Below are positions 28,782 to 41,584 of a stretch of DNA of 64,000 nt, piece after piece. The notes beneath the pieces are model-generated. The model saw only the letters and a program-made list of their open reading frames with translations. It was not told where the DNA came from and searched no databases. Numbering within the stretch: the first letter of the stretch is position 1; each line of letters starts with the position of its first letter. Source of the stretch: Paraspadella gotoi (Eukaryota > Chaetognatha); the NCBI GenBank assembly GCA_051294375.1, contig CM119267.1, forward strand, positions 17,276,606 through 17,340,605, in the 5' to 3' direction. A program made the translations under genes and the position numbers.

Positions 28782-30448
28782 AAGTTTCCCCCCTCTTTCC
28801 AAAATCAGATCACAGATGTTTTCTTCCTCGGGATCTGAGCGAAATGAAAAAGCGGAGGAGAGAAATAAAAGCGAGAAAAGAAATTGTTTCGATTGGGAGA
28901 CAAAAAAAAAAAAAAAAAAAAGAACAGCTAAGGGTCGCTGGGAGAGAGCTACAGTATCTCGATATGGTTTCATTCTTTTAACCTAAAGCCAATAAATAAT
29001 TGAATATGAAATTGGTACAACCACTATCCAGTATCCACTATATAATAGAGCGTAGGGAAAGTTACGTACGAAAATTCTAAAAGTAAATTATGAACAACAT
29101 ACCATCAGTGAACATTAATTATCAAAAAAAAAAAAAAAAAATTATGTTTTTTAATTTTTGCAGTAGGTCATATATATTTATATTTCAAAATAGGCTTTTC
29201 TTAATTTTGATTACAGATTTTAATTCATCGTCAAAAGTTGATATAAGAAAATATAACTCATTTTAAAAAAATCTTTCATTAAGTGGGTTAAAAATTAAAA
29301 AAACTATATTTAATATATAAAAAGTTAATTTTCAGCTTAAAATATAGCTTTTTCTGATTTTTGACCCACTTAATAAAGAAAATTTTTCAAAAAGAGTGAA
29401 ATTTCTTTGTATCAACTTTTTATGAGGAATCTAAATTTGCAAAAAAATCTTAGAAAAAACTGTTTTAAAATTTTAACATTTATTGGATTAATATTATGTA
29501 TTATGTATGAATATGGCCTAAAATCATCATCATCATCATCCGATAATTATAGTAGATTTTTCTAATTTTCATTAATAAAATATCAATATTTTAAAAAGAT
29601 GTAATTACATTTTTTGCTTAACTTTTTTAGCTTTATCAGAATCAATAAAAAAAACTTAAAATATCAAAACAATTTTTTTTACATTCATAGCAAAATAATA
29701 ATTTTAATTAGCGAATTACTTAATACTGTTCCCATTAAAATTTGAATTTGGTTGGCTATCGCTACTTTTAAAATCAATTCTTTACCAAATCTTTATTCTT
29801 TTTCCTTTTTATTATTTTAAAAATTTTTTAAAATTTTTTTATTTATTTTTTAAAATTTTTATTGGTTTATAATTATAATAGTAATTTTTATATTTCATTT
29901 AAGATATTAAAATAGTTTAAAAAGTTTTTTTAAAAATTAATAAATTTTTATTGTAAACAGTTATTTTTTAATTCAGTAGCTATTAGGTCAGTTTAACAAT
30001 ATATAATTTTAAAAACTATTTTTTTTAATTAGGATATTTAATTTTATTTATTGAGTTATTATCATTTAGCGATAATCATCATATATATTCCTTAAACACA
30101 TTTATATACCGGATTGTTCATATGATTTTTAAGATGGTTTTTTTGCTATATAAATTTTTTTAAAAATATTTTTAAAAAGCGTATAGAACTGTTATGATAC
30201 TGATAGTAATATATATATTTTAATTTTTTAAAATATAGAGAAAAAATGATAAACAAAGAAAGAGAGTTAGATAATAAATAAAAAAAAAAAAAAAAAGAAT
30301 AAGAGAGAGAAAGAGAGAGAGAAAAAATAAGAGAAAAAAGAAGGAATAAAATTATTAGTCAAAAATTGATTAAGGAAGCCTGGTTTCTTTTGCCCCCCCC
30401 TGGGGGCACACCTATATCATTTTTGTTAGAGGCAATCCCTAACTATGA

Positions 30449-30483
30449 CCCCCTGGCGTGGCCCCCAGCCACCCGCCAGGGGG
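30449..30483. other. GC-rich hairpin
   Basis: Perfect 10 bp stem CCCCCTGGCG / CGCCAGGGGG around a 15-base loop, in very AT-rich surroundings. A related cccccctgggggcac palindrome sits 50 bp upstream. Probably part of a nonautonomous transposon. Confidence 0.5.
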
Positions 30484-30595
30484 AAGGCTTTTATTATGAC
30501 GGTATACTTGTAGGATAACAACATTTGGGCCTTTTTTTCTCAGAGCGCCATATTTTTACTTAAATTCGGAATTAAGTTTATTATTTTATTTAAAA

Positions 30596-30800
30596 ATTAG
30601 GTTAAATGTTGGGGTTTTGGATTAGAATAAGGATTATGTTAAAGATTATAGTTATAGATAAGGTGAGTGATTACTGATTAGGGTTAAGGGTTAGTATTTA
30701 AGGTTTAGGGTTAGGGTTAAAGATTAAAAATTAGATTTAGGTTATAGGTTTAGTAATAAATAAAGATAAAACATTAGTGTTAAATTTAAATTCAGGGTTT
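30596..30800. repeat. Degenerate TTAGGG-like (interstitial telomere-like) sequence
   Basis: Repeated variants of TTAGGG/TTAAGG, clearest in gggttaagggttag and ggtttagggttagggttaaa, fading into AT-rich variants on both sides. Confidence 0.5.
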
Positions 30801-30997
30801 AAGGAATAGAAATAGGGTGGTTTTGCAAAAGAGAGCCCAAGAAAAGTAGAAAAGAGTGGAAACTAGCGAAAGGGCAACAAAAGGGGTCAGACAGAATGAA
30901 GACGAAGCAAAACGGAGGGAAAATTATGTGATTCATAACGGATGTTCGAAGTGGCAGTGATGGGATGTAATAAGTGTAATACAACAATTAATATTTG

Positions 30998-31000
<3 letters not shown>

Positions 31001-31053
<53 letters not shown>
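31001..31053. repeat. CT microsatellite
   Basis: About 26 CT units. Confidence 0.95.
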
Positions 31054-31057
<4 letters not shown>

Positions 31058-31318
31058 CTTGCTTAAGGTTCAAGTCATTTTAAAAATACATTACCCAAAG
31101 CTAACCAAATAGGAACAGTTTTACAATTATTATTTTTGCAGTAAAGAACTATGTAGTATGTAACTCTGCCCACTTTTCCCTCCCCATCTCGTCTCAACCC
31201 CTTTTTCTCTGGGCGTTCCCTCGCCCCTCCGCATATATCATTTCACCCTCCATTGACACTCACTTTTGTTTCGAAGTTAATGAGAGGCAAAGAAACAAAC
31301 CTCAATCAAACAAATCTA

Positions 31319-31321
<3 letters not shown>

Positions 31322-31394
<73 letters not shown>
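31322..31394. repeat. CT microsatellite
   Basis: About 36 uninterrupted CT units. Confidence 0.95.
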
Positions 31395-31399
<5 letters not shown>

Positions 31400-31725
31400 C
31401 CACAATGTCACGCGCAACTAGATTTAGCTTTTTCAGGCTGTCAGCATTGTGCTTTTATATTTCGTTGTTCACGTTTGTTTTCTTTGTTATTTTCCTTTCG
31501 CGTCATCGTACTTTTTTTTTTCCCTTGTAGCTTCTCTGGACGAAACTACAACTATGCAATATGTCTACTTTGACCTTTTATTTTAAGTATTATGTACAAG
31601 ATTTTATCACGATTCGAAACTTGAATTTTAGCAATCGTTTTTTTTTCTGACGGACCTAGGTTTTCTAGGCAGAGCAAGAAGTGTGATAGTTTTATTTCTT
31701 GCCCTTTAAAAATTTTACACGTTCT

Positions 31726-31774
<49 letters not shown>

Positions 31775-32061
31775 TTCAAAATATTCTAAACCGCGTCACA
31801 ATCGCCATACAAACTCTCAGTAATCCTCGACCTTGATGAAAAAACGTTAACAGAAAAAAAAAAAAATTACTAAATCAACAAGAAACAACCGTAAAATTAT
31901 AAAAGAGTAAAATGAAATAAACTCGTCACAGACGAATCCGTCCATTTATTTGTAAGGCACAAAAAAATAAAAGGCGTTTTACTTCGTCAGCCTTTTCCTT
32001 ACTAAATTTTTGTTGTTGCGTTTCTATCTTTCCTTCCTTTCTGTCCTTTTCTTTTCTTTTA

Positions 32062-32099
<38 letters not shown>

Positions 32100-32326
32100 C
32101 TCCCGGTCTCCCCCTTTCTCCCATCCCTTTTCTAAAAATTAAAATTTTATTCATAGTCTGTTAATCTAACCCAACACCCCCCCCTTTTTATTTCTTCCGC
32201 TGGTTTTTCTCCTCCTCTGTTTCGCATATTTTTTTGTGTCTTTGTTTGACTTTTTCAGCTTCTGCATCCCGTCGAACTTTCTCACATTGCCGTTCGAAAT
32301 CCAAAGGATTATTTCCGGATTTTTTT

Positions 32327-32454
<128 letters not shown>

Positions 32455-32945
32455 CGTTCTCATTTTTTTCCTTTGCGGTCAATCAAATTTTCTTCCCTTT
32501 TTTTTACGTGCGTAAATCATTTCTGATTTTATTCCCGATTTTATTCTTGATTTTATTTTTAGTAAGTCTTAAAGCTCTTCGTTTAGTCATTAATTTCATT
32601 TATAATTAGTCGTCTCTCTCTCGCTCTTTTTTCTCTTCCGGTCCTTCAGAAACGTTTAATATTGAAAACTGAATAGCCAATTACTATAATAGATATATTA
32701 TGTGCTGTATATTTTATTTACCACTTTAATCTTTATTTCTCGACTTTTAGTTTTTTTTTATCGATTAATTGCTTTCTATTAACCAAGTTAAAAACATAAA
32801 AAACACCAAATAATAAATTTCTTAGGGTGCGTTGTCTGTAACTTTGATAAAAATGTAAAAAAAAGCCAGATGTAAGTCTTTCGTTCGTTGTCTCTCAACT
32901 CTCCTTAATACAATTAATTTCACTTCTGTTCCGTATATGTTTGCA

Positions 32946-32999
<54 letters not shown>

Positions 33000-33615
33000 C
33001 CTTTCTTCCTTCTGATAATCAATTTATAATTTTTTACCTATTCCTAATCAACAATCAATAATTTTTTTCTCTTTGCTTTACTATCAGGAATAAATAATTA
33101 ACGAACTATTTATGTATTTAAATAAAAAACCAACTAATATGGATCGGTAACCTTCACCATGATCTCCGAGATATTATCTGTCGAACGTTCTCCCCGTTAT
33201 TTAACTTAAATTAATAACTTTATAAACTGTAACGCCATCGATTTGCCAAAGGGAAAAAAAACAAACGATAATAAACTAACTCGAACCCCATTTAAAACCC
33301 GCGCGGTAAACACAAGGTAAACTGTAAAGAGAATATTGGTCGCCGTCTCAAATCGCTAAGTAGAAACTAAGAAGATAAACCGACAAACGCCGTCTCTCTC
33401 GCTCTAGCTCATTCTCTCCCCGCCTCATTCTCCATCTTCAAGCTTAACGCTATCTGTGTTAAACGAAGCGACATCTAAGGATTAAAAGAAAATAAAACAC
33501 AACAAACAAAAGACAAGCTCAATTCCCCAACGACAGCCCCAGTTGCGACGCTCACTTTCTCCTACTTTAAACAAAACCCGTGTGGTCCCCGATATAAATA
33601 TTAACATTCTACTAA

Positions 33616-36600
33616 ATGGATGTTGTACCACCCACTTCAGCTACTAACTCCTTGGAACATTCAGGTGATTGTTTTAACTAGATTTTTGATACACTTGTTG
33701 ATTATCTATTTTTTGCATGGACCGTTTCGATGATTAAAAACACAAGTCCGAAATGTATCCCTGGTTTTACTGACTAATCTTCTGTCGGGTGCATTCGAGT
33801 TTTGCTAGTTGTCATTCTTGGCAGGCGAAGGTGTCACTACGTCGAAAGGTGACGGAATCCTGTACGAAAAACATTGAACTTTTGTGCGTCTGATGCATTT
33901 TAAATTTTCGGTCCCGGGTTTTTTTTTCGAATTTCCTTTTCATTTTATTTCTGTACTTTTTTTGAAAATTAAGGCAGCGTCGATGTCGCAATTGTTCCGT
34001 AATTAATAAATAATTCGATTCCTTGAGTTGCAGTTAATTTTTTTAGTCTCGGAACGGATCTCAAGCTAAATTACTTTCAGTAATGACTAATTACCAATCT
34101 AATCGAAGGAAAACACTTAGTAAGAAAAAAGTAATAAAAAATATCGACCTTGATCATAAAACTGTACAGTGTACACCTTTTTTGATCGATAACCATACCA
34201 ATACATACAAAAAGAAAAGCTTTAGAAATGCCTGCCTCATTCCTTCAATGAGATTTTCTAAATATTTTTAAAATTTCAATTCAGAAAAAGTATGCTATGG
34301 AAACGGTTTGCCGCCTCATGACATGGTGTCGGGCGAGTCGGGCGCCAACAGTTCGGGAAACTCAGCCACGCCTCCGACGATTCTGGACAACGACTTGTCC
34401 GTGTCGCCGCCGAGCAGCGGAGAACTGAAACCGGGTAGGGATTCAGAATCTGTAAAACGATGGGCATTTACAAAATAAAATTTAATCGTATAAAATTTAT
34501 TGATACGTAACTAATATTTATCGTAAATAGTATTAATGTATACATGGCTCTAATCGGGACACCTCTTCTATCTTTCCCCTTTCCAGCCCTCGGCATCCCG
34601 GGCTTCGTCTCCACCGCCTCTTCGCATCCTCCTTCCTCCGATCTCGAGCATTCCGTGGCTGGCTCTTTCAACTTAACGGTCACGGGAAGCTTTCACCCTT
34701 CCTTTTCATTTGGACCGCCGGCGTCGACGGCCTCTACGCCTCAAGCGCCGCCGCCGGGCTACTTCTCGGCGGCCGACAGCCCTGCTTTTTCTCCCATGCC
34801 GGCGTCGACGGCCGGACCGCCGCCGACACGTCCATCGCCTTCGCCGCCGGCGCCGCCGACGCGCGATGGCGTCGACGCGGTGTTCGAAGCGCAGGTCGAT
34901 GATTTAGTTGGCGCAGCCGCCGAAGGTCGCGGAGAAAACGAGTCGAGCGTTCACTTTGTGGATTCCTCTCCGACCGCGGAGGCCCCCTTTCCTGGCGCGA
35001 TCGCCGCCGCCGCTGGTGACGCTTCTCCCGCCTCGGCCATACCCTATTCTCAGATAAACTCGGTCTCCCACGGCGCGCCGGTGTTTATGGACCAAACGGG
35101 CGTGGTGTCGTACAACTTCGACGGCAACGTCTCTCACCCACGCGTTCCATTCGATGCTACCTCCGTTCCTCACCCAGACTTTCCTCAACATCAACCGCAG
35201 CAGTTGGTTAAAGTTTCTTCGTGTCAGCAGCTGCACAACGGGTTCCACCACAACGTCCTGCCCTTCGCGGCGTCCGACTTCGGCGTCGTCGAAGGCGGCG
35301 AAGCTGGCGGTGTCTTCGCGGCGGGTTTTCCCGCGATTAACTTGCCTCTCAACAACTCGGCCCCGGCGAACGGCGCTTCCGTCGAGGTGGCCAACGTCGG
35401 GGAATCTCGTCCGACGATCTCAGCCGCGTTTACCACCGTGAAGACCGAGTTTCCGGTCAGCGGGGTGAAGGAGCCTACGGGTTCGCCGCTCGGCGTCGCC
35501 CAACCGCTCGTCAACCCGGGAGAGAACCAAGGATCGCCGGTCGTCGATCCGGCGCTGTCCTCGCCGCCGGGCGGAGGGCCTCCCGGGGTGCAGTACAGCA
35601 ACGGAAAGGTGGCCAAGTGGCTTAACGTCAATTCTCCGCATTTCGATTTGCCGCCGTCGCCTTCGGGAAATCTCGAAAACGAAGAGGCCGGCGCGAACCC
35701 CGCGGCGAACGAGGAATTACAACAGCAACAGAACATTCAGGACTCTGGCTTGGGAGGACCCTCTTTGCTCACGCCGACGGGAAAGCAGAAGAAGATCGCC
35801 GGGCAACCGGTTCCCGGTCGGCCCGACATGATCATGGGCGAGGACGGCAAACCGCGCCCGAAAAAATATCAAAATTCCTACATGTTGTTCTGCAAAGAGG
35901 AGCGACTGAACGTCGCCAAAGACTTTCCGGAAGCCACGCCGATAGAGGTTGCCAGGATACTGGGACAGCGATGGCGCGATTTGGCGGCCGATCTCAAGCG
36001 GCCTTATCAAGAGCGAGCCAAGCGGGATAAGGACGAGTGGGTGGCCAAGTACGGAGATTACAAGTCCTTGCCCGGAATCCCGAAGAAGAAAAGGCCTTCC
36101 ACGAAAAAGACTGTCTCGAGCGGCGCTCCCGTTTTGATGAATGATGGAATGATGGCCTGCGGCGGCGGCAGCGGCACTAACCCTGGTTCGCACGTGTTCA
36201 CTGCGGCGCCACCCGAGCACGTCCTTCAAAATTCCCAAAGTCCTCAACTCGCTAACGATCCTTGGAACAATGGAACCGTCGGTCACGCCAACGGCGTTGC
36301 CTCCGGCACCCAACCTCCCTCAGACCCGAATGGCATCGTATATGGCGCCGACGGGTTTCCACCGCCGGGAGCTCATACCTTCGAACCCAACGGCGTGCCC
36401 AGGTCCCCGGGACGGGCCCTGACCCCCTCAACCGCGGATAAACTCTCTCAATTTCAACTGAGCTTTCCCGGGGGAGTTCCCGGCGTCGCGGCCGCGAACT
36501 TGCACCCTCATTCCAACTCGCCCTCATCGGGGATGACTCCCTTCGCCGCCGCTTTCTCACCGCCGGACGCCGCCGCCGCGTATCCCATTGTGCCTAATTC

Positions 36601-37132
36601 GTCTCTTTCATATCAAAACTACCCACCGCCCCCTTACACCAACAACAACCATGGACAAAACTCTCCGGCCTGGGGCCAAGGCGGGAATCAGATGGGAATC
36701 GTTCTCCATCATCAACAAACGATCGAACCCGGCGCCCGAAACTCGTCGAATCGATCGACGCCGATCCCGACGTTAGGAAAGCCGGTCATCATGGAGACTC
36801 CGCCGACGATGACGCAGCCCACTGAAGGCGTCGTCGCCGCCGAAGTGCCAGTCGCGTCGCCGTCCTCGACGCCGCAAGACCAGCTTCATCATCATCATCT
36901 CGGAATGCAGCAACATCAGATCGCTGGCGCCGCTCCCGTCGCCGCCTCGTACTCTTTGCCGCCTCTGGCCACCGCCGCCTCGCTCATCGCCAACAGCGCG
37001 TCCCCGTATCCTTCGACAGGACAACCTCTATCGGTGGGGCATTACGGACATCCGACCCACTTTTCCCAGGCCTCGGACGGGCTGCTGTGGAGCGCCATGC
37101 AGTACGCCGAGGGCGGGAACAATTACTACTAA
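33616..37132 (+). CDS. HMG-box DNA-binding protein (non-SOX type)
   Basis: Three phase-1 exons: 33616-33664 (MDVVPPTSATNSLEHS, donor G|gtgatt), 34285-34434 (acceptor attcag, donor G|gtaggg) and 34587-37132 (acceptor ttccag, stop TAA); 914 residues. One HMG box lies at about 487-570: KPRPKKYQNSYMLFCKEERL, then FPEATPIEVARILGQRWRDL, then basic KKKRPSTKK. It lacks the SOX/TCF signature RPMNAFMVW and looks HMGB/TOX-like, suggesting structure-guided rather than strongly sequence-specific DNA binding. Everything else is disordered Pro/Ala/Ser/Gly sequence with Gln runs and an HHHHL stretch near the C-terminus, as in transcriptional co-regulators. Nuclear by inference from the box and basic patch. 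Orthology to a named factor cannot be settled from the sequence alone. The ATG at 34544 is intronic and not the start. Confidence 0.85.
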
Positions 37133-40100
37133 AAAGAAAAAAAAACTCGTTGCTTATTTCGTCGTGAAACTAGAGCCGCGGTTATTGTTTTTAATATATT
37201 TTTTTTAAATTTGAATTTTAAATTAGATTCGATAATTTAGACGGAAGGGAGAGGTGGTAGGGCGGGTTGTGGGAGGCATTTTATTCGCTTTGAAAAAAAA
37301 AAAGAAAATTTCATAAAGAGAATTAATTACGATGCAGATTTTTATATTTGATTTACTTTTTCTCCCTTTTTTAACGGCGTAACAATGATTCCACGCCTCT
37401 TTTGTGACCGTTTCTGTTTCGACTTAACCGCCTTCGTATTTCCATTATGTTCCGATTGTTTAATATTAATTATTTTATTATTATTTCGTTAGCGTTTTAT
37501 CCAGAAGGGCGAGTTTGTGTAGAAGGCACAGTGTGACAGTCACTGTGACAGTGAGATTATTTTGAGAGACCCCACTGGTCGATATTTCGTATTTGACTAT
37601 TTGTTTGAAATTTATTCGTAAAGATTTAGGTTTTTCTGTTTTATACATACGTACCTCTTAATTAAAGTTCTGTCGAAATGTTCTCTTTCTCATTTTTTTT
37701 ATCCTTCTTTCTTGAGCGAAGTCATTTGTCTACTGTTATCTTTTCTAATATTTGGTTGCGTTAATACTAATAGGACTATTTGTAAGTAGATAAATCACGG
37801 AATAGCCGAATTAGTGATTAGAGAAGTTCTTTTTTGCTAATTTACATGGTTTATTTAAATCCTCTTTACTTTCTATTATTTATCGGTCACTCACAAGACC
37901 ATTATCGAATCTATCGAATAACGTGTTCATTGATATTTTGAATCCGTTGAATTGTGATAAACTGCGATATAACCTTGATTATTTTTCAGTTTGGGCTTGT
38001 TGCAAAGAATTATCATTAGCAGGTGTAGCAAAAAGTAATACTAATATATGGATTTGGGGTAAAATGCTCCGGTTTTTTGTAAGTGTTTAAATTTAATTTT
38101 TTAAAACATTTTTGGAAAATTAACAAATTCTTAAAAATTATATATAAAAAATCTTACATAAATGTATATAATATTATTTAGATAAGCATTACCTTCACTC
38201 TGATTTAAGACTTAGAACATGTTTTATGAATTTATATAAAACTCTAATTTAAAATATCAAAATATCCATACTTTCTTGTTCACCTGTTAGTGGTATACGT
38301 TAATCATGAAAAGTTTTTGACACAATTTCAATTTTGATTGATAAAATCATTAAACTCACACTCAGAAACATACATGTATCATTATCGATCATTATTTCTT
38401 GCGTAAATTGTTGACTTGTTTCATCCAGTTTTATATCGAATTCTTTGTCATGTTTTATTTTTTCATTGCGACAAACGTAGGACGATTAAGTACATAAATT
38501 AAATTAGTTTTTGCATTTCCCCCATGAACAATTTTTAAGAGCCCTAAGATAAAAGAGAAATTCTCATGGGTGCCAAGCCCTGTTATGTTAGTAGCCAGTT
38601 TTCTAGTCTTTCCCCCTTCATTTACTCTGTACCTCTATTTAAATATGCTCTTTGACCCTTAAAAAAATAAAAGTTAGTAAAGAAGAATCTGATTATTTAT
38701 CAATGCCATTTTTATAGTAACGACAGAGTTAGTGAATGAACTAAAAACTGTGAATCAGATCTCATTATGAGGTTGACGGTTTCGCAATAACTGTCAGTTT
38801 CTTTCTGGCACATTGAAATAGGCACGTCTGTCTGTGTAAGCACATGCTAGTTGTGATAAAAGATGTTTACGAACCACAGGTTGAGCTGTCGTATCATGAT
38901 CAGTGGTCATGTCAGTACGATGAGAGAATTAATTAGCTCGTTGAAAGGTGGTGCGTTCAGGGCTGCCGCATTGCTACGTAAAAAAAAATTAAGCAACAAG
39001 AAAAACCTAGGCTGATAAGGCCCTTTAGACTTTATTAGGTTTTGATATACACTGGGGAAGATTACTATTATTAGTATTAATAATATTAATAAAGAGCTTG
39101 ACATAAAACTTCGATGCAATATAAATCCAATGCGCGTTGGTCTTTTATTTACTCATTCAAGTCGCCAGTTGGAATAAGCTCGTTAGCTCTCTCGAGCGAT
39201 AATATTCCTGTACCATGTCCTTGTTCTGACAAGTGATTTGGTATTTAGTATTTAAAATTTTTCGTTCTCACAAATATGCAAGTCATGATGAGTGAGCATG
39301 AGTCAGCAATAACTCAAGTTCAAAATTGTTATAGTTATCCACTAAATTTGATTATCAAAATGTCACCTTTCACCTTAGGCTTATCTAATTCATGAGCAAT
39401 ATCTTTAAATTTTTTTCCTTTTTTTAATTATTAATTCGACCTCGACTAAATCCGCGACTCAAGTGGAGAGAAAATTATTATTAAAAACAATAATTAGTAT
39501 TCCTCTTGACATTAGGATTCTTATAGCAATAATAAATTTATAAAGATTGAAATTTTTATTCTTAAATATTTAATTTTTTTTAGTTAAAAAACTATTGTAA
39601 ATATTGGGAAATAAGACCTAACTTCAAGTTGAAGGGTTCAATGTTCAAATGCCAATTTCTTGTTCAAGCGGACTTTTCGCGAAAGTTCGAGATTTTGTCA
39701 TTTCCGAGAATTGAAAAAAAAAATCGACCTTAAAAAGCGCCACGCCGTCCCATTTGATAATCTAAAGGATTTTTTTATGAATGCTAATTAAAACGCAAAA
39801 ACGTAAGTGGTTAAAATATTATCTGAAAAAAAGAGTTTTTTCTACATTTATAAGTAACATAAAGGTATGAAGGACAACATTGAAAGAACCCCCTCCTCGA
39901 CCTAGCGGAGAGGGAGAAGACGTTGGGAGAGAAACTGTACTGAAGACCGGGATCGCGGGCGCCGTAATGTTTATAAGTTTCTTATTCACTTGGAGTCTTG
40001 ATATTTAATGGGTACTGTGGCGAATCCTAAATTCGCTTGGTGAAACTCCGCTCGTCCCATTGGCTTGGACAGCTAAGTACACGTTCACCAACCGTGAGTT

Positions 40101-40479
40101 CCTGGTTCAATCCCCTCACGGTCACGCTGGTTAAAGTGTGATGCTGTCGGCATAAACACGCCAGTGATATGGGGTGGTCACTGCGGGTCCAAACCCCTGA
40201 GCGCCAGCTGTCGGGAGATACCTCACACACCAGGCATCACACATGTCCCCCCGTTGCCATAGTACCTTAATAAAATAAAGCATATAGATATACAGACAAT
40301 AATAATCAAACCGTGTATTATGTAATAATATTCAAACGTTTCAACGCAGAATCCCGAATAATCGCGATAGAGAGACGAGACGAAAGTCAATATCTCTTCC
40401 GTGAAAAACAGCATCTGTGTTATGGTCGTCTGGACTTTACAACATGCGTACATTATGTATTTATTTCGTTTTTTTCAGC
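37133..40479. other. 3' flank of the HMG gene and spacer
   Basis: AT-rich, no coding exon seen. The 3' UTR side holds a short tandem-palindromic tgtgacagtcactgtgacag at about 37532. The right part holds the tRNA-derived SINE at 40030. Confidence 0.6.
40030..40265 (+). mobile_element. tRNA-derived SINE-like element
   Basis: Contains an A-box-like stretch (ttggcttggacagctaagta) and a good B-box, GGTTCAATCCC at about 40107, in tRNA-like spacing, followed by a GC-rich unrelated body in AT-rich surroundings. It does not fold into a clean tRNA, so a retroposed copy is likelier than a gene. Confidence 0.5.
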
Positions 40480-41308
40480 ATGGACGCTTTGATTCAAATG
40501 TTCTCCGAGTCCCTGGCCATTCCTGACGACTGGCAAAGAAAAGCCACTGCTACTTTTCAAAGGATCCTTCTATTGTTTCAGGAGAGATCCGAATACTCAT
40601 TGGATCGATTTCGCATCGTTGGCGGCGTCGCAAAGAAAACTTCCACCTGCTTGAAAGCAGATGTAGACGTCTGCGTTTACTACAACGATGACGTCGGTAG
40701 GGAACCGGTAAGTGCACTGGTAATGCACAGAAAGGAGTTGCAGAAATTGTACCGTTTATTTGTGGTTACAGGTTCTAAATGACCTGGAAGACATCCTTCT
40801 AATGAATACAGATTTGAAAACCAGCGATGTGCGAAAAACGGAGTATTTGCTTTCCTTCACGTACGAAGAAATCCCATTCGACGTCGTGGTTGTCAAAAAT
40901 TTGGTAATTGGCTCTCGAGAGAACGTGGAACAGTTACAGTTGGAATTGGAACTACGGGAAGTGAAGAAATACAAAGATCCAAAAGTGGCGCAGAAAGAAC
41001 TGACCCTCTCTATTCAGAGCGTTGAGTGGATGAAGGAGAAATCCAAGTTGTGTCACGACATCGCACGTTTAGCAAAATATTGGTCACAAACTTTGCTCTA
41101 CGACAAAAAAGCTGATGGAAAATCGTATATCATTGAGCTCTTGGCCGTGAAAAGCGCCATCCAGGTCGAGAACACAGCAGGTAGTCATCCAGGCGGTCTG
41201 TACGCCGCAGCTTTTCGCCAGTTTCTCGAATATGTTAAAAACTTGAGAGAGGTCAAAATTTGTTTTGATACCAACTCGTTCGAGGTTCTCAGATTTCCCG
41301 CGAAATAA
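40480..41308 (+). CDS. OAS-like nucleotidyltransferase
   Basis: Two phase-0 exons: 40480-40707 (ATG two bases after acceptor tttttcag, donor ccg|gtaagt) and 40772-41308 (acceptor ttacag, stop TAA); 254 residues. The N-terminal half has the nucleotidyltransferase core: helix WQRKATATFQRIL, a GS-like loop VGGVAKKTST, the metal-binding DVDV strand, and the third acidic residue in IPFDVVVV, the spacing seen in 2'-5' oligoadenylate synthetases. In animals that family makes 2-5A or cyclic nucleotides in response to RNA or other cues. The GS loop reads GG, which is atypical. The C-terminal part is disrupted: a family-like stretch, PFAPNPVNPHQNLLE, follows the stop in another frame at about 41313-41360, and helix-like sequence continues in a third frame. 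Poly(A)-polymerase-like or cGAS-like relatives are alternatives. Confidence 0.65.
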
Positions 41309-41584
41309 TGAGGAAAGTCCCTTTGCTCCTAATCCGGTCAATCCCCATCAAAATTTGCTCGAATGATATTCCTGATGATTTCTTTGACATCTTTGTTCTT
41401 GCGCTCGCGCGAATCGCTGTCAGAATTGCAAAATTTCGCCAGAGTTATCAGGAAGAAAGCGCTCTCTTTTTTTCATGCCCCACCCAAGCTGTACGACTTG
41501 AAAGACAAGGTCTTTTATACCACCGAAATTATTTTAGGCACTGAAAATAAAAGCTTCTCTTGCCAAAATTATGGTGAATCGTGA
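41309..41584 (+). pseudogene. Out-of-frame continuation of the OAS-like gene
   Basis: Directly after the TAA/TGA at 41306-41311 the +1 frame reads EESPFAPNPVNPHQNLLE and then stops; another frame then gives NDIPDDFFDIFVLALARIAV, and a third RSRESLSELQNFARV up to a stop at 41582. The order resembles the C-terminal helices of the family split over three frames, so either the gene is decaying or the sequence has several indels. Confidence 0.4.

Noticed and set aside
34544-34586. ATG at 34544 as start of the HMG gene
   Set aside because: It lies in the intron before acceptor ttccag at 34586; two upstream exons join in phase and give a proper start at 33616.
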